Shown in pieces: positions 58,705 through 64,000 of a DNA stretch of 64,000 bases. Below the pieces are notes generated by a model. That model was not told the origin of the DNA. It saw only the letters and a program-made list of their open reading frames with translations, and ran no database searches. Numbering within the stretch: the first letter of the stretch is position 1; every line of letters starts with the position of its first letter. Position numbers and translations under genes: made by a program. This stretch comes from an uncultured Parolsenella sp. (GTDB taxonomy: Bacteria; Actinomycetota; Coriobacteriia; Coriobacteriales; Atopobiaceae): contig NZ_CAKUIH010000006.1 in assembly GCF_934660935.1 (NCBI RefSeq), positions 95,879 to 159,878 on the forward strand. Reading direction: 5' to 3'.

Positions 58705-59007
58705 ATGAACTCCGTCTACAACGTCATCATTCGCCCGGTCGTCTCCGAGCGTTCCTTCGACCTCATGAACCAGAACAAGTACACGTTCGAGGTCGCCAAG
58801 CAGGCTCCCAAGGAGGAGATTGCTGACGCCGTCGAGAAGCTCTTTGACGTCCGCGTCGTCAAGGTCAACACCATCTCGGTGAAGCCCAAGACCAAGCGCG
58901 TCCGCTACCAGGCTGGCAAGACCCGTTCCTGGAAGAAGGCCATCGTGACTGTCGCCGAGGGCGATTCGATCGAGCTCTTCGGCCAGCAGGCTGCCTCCGA
59001 GGAGTAG
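58705..59007 (+). CDS. rplW: 50S ribosomal protein L23
   Basis: A 100-residue exit-tunnel protein that docks trigger factor and SRP. Contains IRPVVSERSFDLMNQNKYTF and the rRNA-binding loop KPKTKRVRYQAGKTRSWKKA. It starts with no gap after rplD. A 166-base spacer follows with a perfect 9-bp hairpin (59016-59037) lacking a T-run. Confidence 0.97.
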   Translation: MNSVYNVIIRPVVSERSFDLMNQNKYTFEVAKQAPKEEIADAVEKLFDVRVVKVNTISVKPKTKRVRYQAGKTRSWKKAIVTVAEGDSIELFGQQAASEE

Positions 59008-59173
59008 GGTACTCCCGCCCTCGCAAAAGCGAGGGCGTGTTCGCGCCGCGCTGAAGGATACGCGCGGCACCGTGGTAATCCGGCGTCATCTCGCCGAGGC
59101 CACTGCCGATAACGGCTGCAAGGCCTCATCCCTTGAGCGGGATGGCCAACGGACCTAAGAAAGGGAAAGTAAC

Positions 59174-60007
<834 letters not shown>

Positions 60008-60031
60008 CGCGAGAAGTAGGAGAAAGCACCT

Positions 60032-60292
60032 ATGAGCAGAAGTCTCAAGAAGGGCCCGTTCGTGGAGACTCGCCTCCTTTCGCGTGTCGCTGCGATGAAC
60101 GAGGCTGGCAAGAAGGAGGTCATCAAGACCTGGTCGCGTTCCTCCACCATCTTCCCGGAGATGGTCGGTCACACGATCGCCGTCCACGATGGCCGCAAGC
60201 ACGTCCCTGTGTACGTCACCGAGTCCATGGTTGGTCACAAGCTGGGCGAGTTCGCCCCGACCCGCACCTTCCGTGGTCACAAGCAGGCTTAA
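60032..60292 (+). CDS. rpsS: 30S ribosomal protein S19
   Basis: An 86-residue protein of the 30S head. Begins MSRSLKKGPFVETRLL and ends with the conserved KLGEFAPTRTFRGHKQA. Lies 24 bases after rplB. Confidence 0.97.
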   Translation: MSRSLKKGPFVETRLLSRVAAMNEAGKKEVIKTWSRSSTIFPEMVGHTIAVHDGRKHVPVYVTESMVGHKLGEFAPTRTFRGHKQA

Positions 60293-60306
60293 GGGGGTAC
60301 TGACAA

Positions 60307-60669
60307 ATGGCTAAGAACACCAACCCGAACTGGGTCTCTGCGACCGCCAGGTACGTCCGTGTCGCCCCGCGCAAGGCCCGTCTTGTCGTTGATCTCATCC
60401 GCAACAAGTCCGTTGCTCGTGCCAACGAGATCCTCCAGTTCTCTGAGCGCGCTGTCGCCGTCGACGTGGAGAAGGTTCTCCGCTCTGCCGTGGCCAACGC
60501 CTATCAGAACAAGGGCTTCCGTCCCGACGACCTCGTGATCGTGGCCGCCTACGTCGACGAGGGCCCGACGCTCCGTCGCATCCGTCCGCGCGCTAAGGGC
60601 TCCGCGAGCCGCATCAATAAGCGCACGAGTCACATCACCATCACCGTCGCTCCCCGAAAGGAGGCGTAA
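60307..60669 (+). CDS. rplV: 50S ribosomal protein L22
   Basis: A 120-residue exit-tunnel protein. The core ARYVRVAPRKARLVVDLIRN and the tunnel hairpin region RRIRPRAKGSASRINKRTSH are intact. Lies 14 bases after rpsS. Confidence 0.97.
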   Translation: MAKNTNPNWVSATARYVRVAPRKARLVVDLIRNKSVARANEILQFSERAVAVDVEKVLRSAVANAYQNKGFRPDDLVIVAAYVDEGPTLRRIRPRAKGSASRINKRTSHITITVAPRKEA

Positions 60670-60675
60670 AGCCAC

Positions 60676-61383
60676 ATGGGTCAGAAGGTTTCCCCCACTG
60701 GTTTCCGCCTCGGAGTCACCGAGAACTGGCGCTCCCGTTGGTACGCCGACAAGGACTACGCCACCACCCTCGGCAATGACCTCGAGATTCGCAAGTACCT
60801 GGAGAAGCGCCTCAAGAACGCCGGTCTCTCTCGTGTTGAGATCGAGCGCGCTGGCGACAAGGTGAAGGTCACCATCTACACCTCCCGCCCGGGCATCGTC
60901 ATTGGCAAGAAGGGCTCCGAGATCGACGGTCTCCGCTCTGAGCTCGAGAAGATCGCCAAGGTCTCCAAGGGCCAGGTCAACGTTGACGTCATCGAGGTCA
61001 AGCGCCCCGAGCTCGACGCCTCCCTCGTTGCCCAGTCCATCGCCGACCAGCTCGAGCAGCGCATTGCCTTCCGTCGCGCCATGCGCAAGGCCGTGCAGTC
61101 CGCTCGCAAGGCTGGCGCCAAGGGCATCCGTATTCAGTGCTCCGGTCGTCTCGGCGGTGCCGAGCTTGGCCGTCGCGAGTGGTACCGTGAGGGCCGCGTG
61201 CCCCTGCACACCCTCCGTGCCTGCATTGACTACGGTGAGGCCACCGCTCGCACCACCATGGGCGCCTGTGGCGTCAAGGTGTGGATCTACGTGGGCGAGA
61301 AGCTCCCCGGCCAGCCCAAGCCGCAGCCGGCTCTCGAGGGCTCCTCTCGTCCCCGTCGTCGCAATGAGAGGAGGGGCAACTAA
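60676..61383 (+). CDS. rpsC: 30S ribosomal protein S3
   Basis: A 235-residue protein at the mRNA entry site with helicase function. The KH domain includes RPGIVIGKKGSEIDGLRSEL, followed by SGRLGGAELGRREWYREGRV. The TAA stop shares one base with the rplP start. Confidence 0.97.
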   Translation: MGQKVSPTGFRLGVTENWRSRWYADKDYATTLGNDLEIRKYLEKRLKNAGLSRVEIERAGDKVKVTIYTSRPGIVIGKKGSEIDGLRSELEKIAKVSKGQVNVDVIEVKRPELDASLVAQSIADQLEQRIAFRRAMRKAVQSARKAGAKGIRIQCSGRLGGAELGRREWYREGRVPLHTLRACIDYGEATARTTMGACGVKVWIYVGEKLPGQPKPQPALEGSSRPRRRNERRGN

Positions 61384-61898
61384 TGCTCGCACCTAAGCGA
61401 ATCAACCACCGCAAGGTTCAGCGTGGCTCCATGAAGGGCCAGGCTAAGGGCAACACCCAGCTCTACTTCGGCGAGTATGGCATCCAGGCCCTCGAGGCTC
61501 ACTGGATCACCAACCGTCAGATCGAGGCCGCTCGTATCGCCATGACCCGTTACATGAAGCGTGGCGGTAAGGTCTGGATCACGATCTTCCCGGACAAGCC
61601 CATCTCCAAGAAGCCCGCCGAGACCCGCATGGGCAAGGGTAAGGGTAACCCCGAGGAGTGGGTGGCCGTTGTCAAGCCCGGCCGCATCATGTTCGAGATC
61701 GGTGGCGTGACGGAGGAGGTTGCTCGCGAGGCCCTGCGTCTTGCCCAGCACAAGCTCCCCATCAAGACCAAGATCGTCATCGCCAAGGACGCCGAGGAGC
61801 GCGCAGAGGCCGAGATGAAGGCCGAGGCCGAGCTCGAGGCCAAGTGGGCCGCCGAGGACGCTGCTAATGGTGTTGCCACCGCGGAGGAGGATAACTAA
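61383..61898 (+). CDS. rplP: 50S ribosomal protein L16 with C-terminal extension
   Basis: A 171-residue protein. L16 is usually about 137-144 residues and organises the A-site side of the peptidyl transferase centre. The core is intact (MLAPKRINHRKVQRG, TRYMKRGGKVWITIFPDKP, GKGKGNPEEWVAVVKPGRI). About 35 extra residues after the normal end form a highly charged Glu/Ala/Lys helix (EERAEAEMKAEAELEAKWAA) and a short acidic tail. The start overlaps rpsC and the stop overlaps rpmC by one base. Confidence 0.96.
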   Translation: MLAPKRINHRKVQRGSMKGQAKGNTQLYFGEYGIQALEAHWITNRQIEAARIAMTRYMKRGGKVWITIFPDKPISKKPAETRMGKGKGNPEEWVAVVKPGRIMFEIGGVTEEVAREALRLAQHKLPIKTKIVIAKDAEERAEAEMKAEAELEAKWAAEDAANGVATAEEDN

Positions 61899-62101
61899 TG
61901 AAGCCCGCAGAGATTCGCGAGCTCTCCGACGAGCAGCTCGCCAAGAAGCTTGAGGACGGCCGCGCCGAGCTCTTCAACCTGCGTTTCCAGATGGCCACCA
62001 GCCAGCTGGACAACACGGCTCGCGTGACCAACGTCAAGCGTGACATTGCCCGCATTCTCACCGAGATGCGCGCCCGCCAGATCGCCGCTGAGGCGAAGTA
62101 G
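61898..62101 (+). CDS. rpmC: 50S ribosomal protein L29
   Basis: A 67-residue two-helix protein near the tunnel exit: MKPAEIRELSDEQLAKKLED and LFNLRFQMATSQLDNTARV. Overlaps the rplP stop by one base. Confidence 0.96.
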   Translation: MKPAEIRELSDEQLAKKLEDGRAELFNLRFQMATSQLDNTARVTNVKRDIARILTEMRARQIAAEAK

Positions 62102-62121
62102 AAGAGTCTAGGGAGAAGAAC

Positions 62122-62388
62122 ATGAGCGATACCGAGGCTCGCAATCAGCGCAAGGTGCGCACGGGCGTCGTCACCTCTATCTCCGGTGCCAAGAGCATCG
62201 TTGTGACGATCAGCAACCGTAAGCGTCACCCCAAGTACGGCAAGATGATCACCATGTCCAAGAAGCTCCACGCCCACGACGAGGAGCAGGTCGCCAAGGT
62301 CGGCGACACCGTCAAGGTCATGGAGACTCGCCCCCTGTCCAAGACGAAGCGTTGGCGCCTCGTCGAGGTCGTTGAGGAAGCCAAGTAA
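62122..62388 (+). CDS. rpsQ: 30S ribosomal protein S17
   Basis: An 88-residue OB-fold protein that binds 16S rRNA early in assembly. Contains RKVRTGVVTSISGAKSIVVT and ETRPLSKTKRWRLVEVVEEA. It lies 20 bases after rpmC. Confidence 0.97.
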   Translation: MSDTEARNQRKVRTGVVTSISGAKSIVVTISNRKRHPKYGKMITMSKKLHAHDEEQVAKVGDTVKVMETRPLSKTKRWRLVEVVEEAK

Positions 62389-62472
62389 CAGCCAAGGCCC
62401 TCTTCTGGTACATGTGCGTCGCACGTGTGGGCGCACCTCTGTACCGGACGAGCTCTTGAAAGGGATTTAGCA

Positions 62473-62841
62473 ATGATTCAGATGCAGACCATGCTCACCG
62501 TCGCCGACAACTCCGGCGCCAAGCGTGTGAGGTGCATTAAGGTCCTGGGCGGCTCTAAGCGTCGTTACGCCGGCCTCGCCGACGTCATCATCGCTGCCGT
62601 GCAGGAGGCCACTCCGGGTGGTTCTGTGAAGAAGGGTGACGTCGTTCGTTGCGTCGTCGTCCGCACCGCCAAGGAGAACCGTCGCAAGGACGGCAGCTAC
62701 ATCAAGTTCGACCAGAACGCTTGCGTCCTGATCGACAAGGACGGCGGCCCCGTGGGCACCCGTATCTTCGGGCCTGTCGCCCGCGAGCTGCGCGACCACA
62801 AGTACATGAAGATTGTCTCGCTCGCACCTGAGACGCTTTAG
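62473..62841 (+). CDS. rplN: 50S ribosomal protein L14
   Basis: A 122-residue protein, the standard length, beginning MIQMQTMLTVADNSGAKRV. It binds silencing factor RsfS and contacts 16S rRNA. ATG 62473 follows GAAAGGGATTTAGC; an upstream in-frame GTG at 62425 is not supported. The 84-base gap before it contains a CGCACGTG-rich hairpin. Confidence 0.97.
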   Translation: MIQMQTMLTVADNSGAKRVRCIKVLGGSKRRYAGLADVIIAAVQEATPGGSVKKGDVVRCVVVRTAKENRRKDGSYIKFDQNACVLIDKDGGPVGTRIFGPVARELRDHKYMKIVSLAPETL

Positions 62842-62855
62842 AAGGAGTCGCCACT

Positions 62856-63191
62856 ATGGCTAAGATGAAGATCAAGAAGGGCGACACCGTCGAGGTCCTC
62901 TCTGGCAAGGACAAGGGCAAGCGCGGCCTGGTCGTGCGCGCCCTTCCCTCCGAGGGCAAGGTCGTCGTCGAGGGCGTTGCCGTCGCCAAGAAGGCTGTCC
63001 GCCCGACGCAGGAGAACCAGCAGGGTGGCTTCGTGAACAAGGAGATGCCCATCGACGTCTCCAACGTCGCGCTGATCGACCCCAAGACCGACAAGCCCAC
63101 GCGCGTCGGCTACCGCTTCGAGGAGGACGGCACCAAGGTCCGTTACGCCAAGAAGTCCGGCGAGGTCATCCCCGACCCGTACAAGAAGTAG
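62856..63191 (+). CDS. rplX: 50S ribosomal protein L24
   Basis: A 111-residue assembly initiator with a KOW motif at KGDTVEVLSGKDKGKRGLVV (about 6-25) and the conserved GFVNKEMPIDVSNVALIDPK. In most bacteria rplE follows at once; here a terminator and an insertion sequence follow. Confidence 0.97.
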   Translation: MAKMKIKKGDTVEVLSGKDKGKRGLVVRALPSEGKVVVEGVAVAKKAVRPTQENQQGGFVNKEMPIDVSNVALIDPKTDKPTRVGYRFEEDGTKVRYAKKSGEVIPDPYKK

Positions 63192-63221
63192 TCTGAGCGG
63201 TTTCCGCTAGTTCGCTTCTGA

Positions 63222-63251
63222 AGGCGCCCCATATTTGGGGCGCCTTTTTTG
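63222..63251 (+). terminator. Terminator after rplX
   Basis: A perfect 10-bp stem AAGGCGCCCC (63222-63231) pairs with 63238-63247 around ATATTT, then TTTTTT. This is an unexpectedly strong terminator in the middle of what is normally a continuous spc operon. Confidence 0.93.
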
Positions 63252-63279
63252 TTCAAGACTTTAGTCTGCTGGCCGCGCA

Positions 63280-64000
63280 GCGGCCAGCTTTAAACCACCC
63301 GCTATGCGGGTGGAGACAAACGGCTTTACAAAGCCACCCCTCCGACCGATATTGACGATTGTTCAGGCCGTCAAGAATTCGAGTCGAAGGGGTGGTCGCT
63401 ATGGCCCAGAAGGCCTACAGCCTTTCCCACACGAAGTGGATGTGCAAGTACCACATCGTGTTCACGCCGAAGTATAGGCGCAAAGTGATCTACAACCAAA
63501 TCAGGAGCGACATAGGGGAGATCCTCAGGAAGCTGTGCGAGTACAAGGGGATCGAGATAATCGAGGGGCACCTGATGCCCGACCACGTGCACGTGCTGCT
63601 GGCGATCCCGCCGAAGTACAGCGTCGCGAGCGTCATGGGCTACCTGAAGGGGAAGAGCTCGCTGATGATATTCGACAGGCACGCCAACCTCAAGTACAAG
63701 TTCGGCAACAGGAAGTTCTGGGCGGAGGGCTACTACGTGTCCACCGTCGGCCTGAACGAGGCGACGATCGCGAAGTACATCAGGGAGCAGGAGTCCCACG
63801 ACATCGCGCTGGACAAGCTGAGCGTGAAGGAGTACGAGGACCCCTTCAAGAGGAGGTGAGCCTGCCGGTTTGACCGGCGCGCCACGGGTCAAGACGCACT
63901 AGGCCTGGACGAAGTCCGGGCCCGCGCCTTTAGACGCGAGCCCGGGGCCCGTGGGTTATACCCTAAGAGCAAACCACCCTTTTTAAGGGTGGTTATGATT
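63280..64000 (+). mobile_element. IS200/IS605-family insertion sequence (IS200-like, tnpA only)
   Basis: The element has no terminal inverted repeats but shows the subterminal hairpins of the family: left CCACCCGC/GCGGGTGG (63296-63303 / 63307-63314) and right AACCACCCTT/AAGGGTGGTT (63972-63981 / 63985-63994). A further hairpin CTGGCCGC/GCGGCCAG (63270-63288) lies just left. It encodes a single HUH transposase. The exact ends cannot be set; the right end is at or just beyond the window edge. Arg codons are often AGG here, unlike the CGC/CGT-rich ribosomal genes. Confidence 0.88.
63401..63859 (+). CDS. tnpA: IS200/IS605-family HUH transposase TnpA
   Basis: A 152-residue Y1 single-strand transposase. 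The metal-binding HUH motif is His62-Val63-His64 in MPDHVHVLLAIPP and the nucleophile is Tyr126 in IAKYIREQE, at the expected spacing. The N-terminus MAQKAYSLSHTKWMCKYHIV matches the family. Full length with no frameshift, so probably active. ATG 63401 follows GAAGGGGTGGTCGCT. No tnpB/IscB partner is seen within the window. Confidence 0.95.
   Translation: MAQKAYSLSHTKWMCKYHIVFTPKYRRKVIYNQIRSDIGEILRKLCEYKGIEIIEGHLMPDHVHVLLAIPPKYSVASVMGYLKGKSSLMIFDRHANLKYKFGNRKFWAEGYYVSTVGLNEATIAKYIREQESHDIALDKLSVKEYEDPFKRR

Overview
The window is GC-rich, densely coded actinobacterial DNA, most likely from the class Coriobacteriia (Olsenella/Collinsella/Atopobiaceae-like). This placement is inferred from gene content and order: a paired glgC/glgD within a glycogen operon, disA followed by ispD-ispF, tRNA-Thr/tRNA-Met/tuf/rpmG/tRNA-Trp/secE/nusG, then rplKA, rplJL, rpoBC, and the str and S10/spc ribosomal clusters. 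No rRNA gene, CRISPR array, prophage or replication origin was seen.

Positions 1-3300 hold housekeeping and stress genes: a HAD phosphatase, an Rrf2 regulator, a MutY-like glycosylase lacking its iron-sulfur ligands, and rubrerythrin. A 126-bp fold-back repeat and an AT-rich spacer separate these from a glycogen operon at 3814-15810 (glgB, glgP, glgC, glgD, glgA and a GH13-GH77 fusion). This set makes ADP-glucose, polymerises and branches glycogen, and degrades it by phosphorolysis and debranching/disproportionation. Positions 15810-24347 hold mfd, a Gfo/Idh/MocA oxidoreductase, an SGNH-hydrolase/MazG fusion, a DivIC-like protein and an exopolyphosphatase.

Positions 24437-32347 are the accessory part: tRNA-Leu, an orphan PTS EIIB, an SdpR/SdpI-type pair with a visible promoter and operator, a 25-bp tandem repeat, tRNA-Glu and two tandem paralogous TPR-like genes. 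The CstA transporter that follows is preceded by what looks like a full ribosome-mediated attenuator: a 13-codon leader peptide ending in Val-Val-Ile-Ile codons, competing hairpins and an intrinsic terminator. Next comes about 1.2 kb of non-coding, repeat-rich DNA.

Positions 32348-38695 run disA, ispD, ispF, cysE, cysS, rlmB and a NYN/YacP-like nuclease gene. From 38751 onward the window is the information-processing core: four tRNAs, tuf, rpmG, tRNA-Trp, secE-nusG, rplKA, rplJL, rpoBC, rpsL-rpsG-fusA-rpsJ, and rplC to rplX. Several promoters, terminators and leader structures are readable here, including an L10-type leader and a candidate L1 autoregulatory stem. An intact IS200/IS605-type insertion sequence lies after rplX and ends at or near the window edge.

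The strongest novel observations are: (1) RpoC carries a C-terminal domain that aligns without gaps to the DNA-binding domain of the RNA polymerase alpha subunit, with the key UP-element contact residues kept, followed by an acidic tail; (2) the cstA attenuator; (3) the SGNH-MazG fusion; (4) the cluster-less MutY-like enzyme with Glu in place of the catalytic Asp; (5) the repeat-packed cstA-disA spacer.
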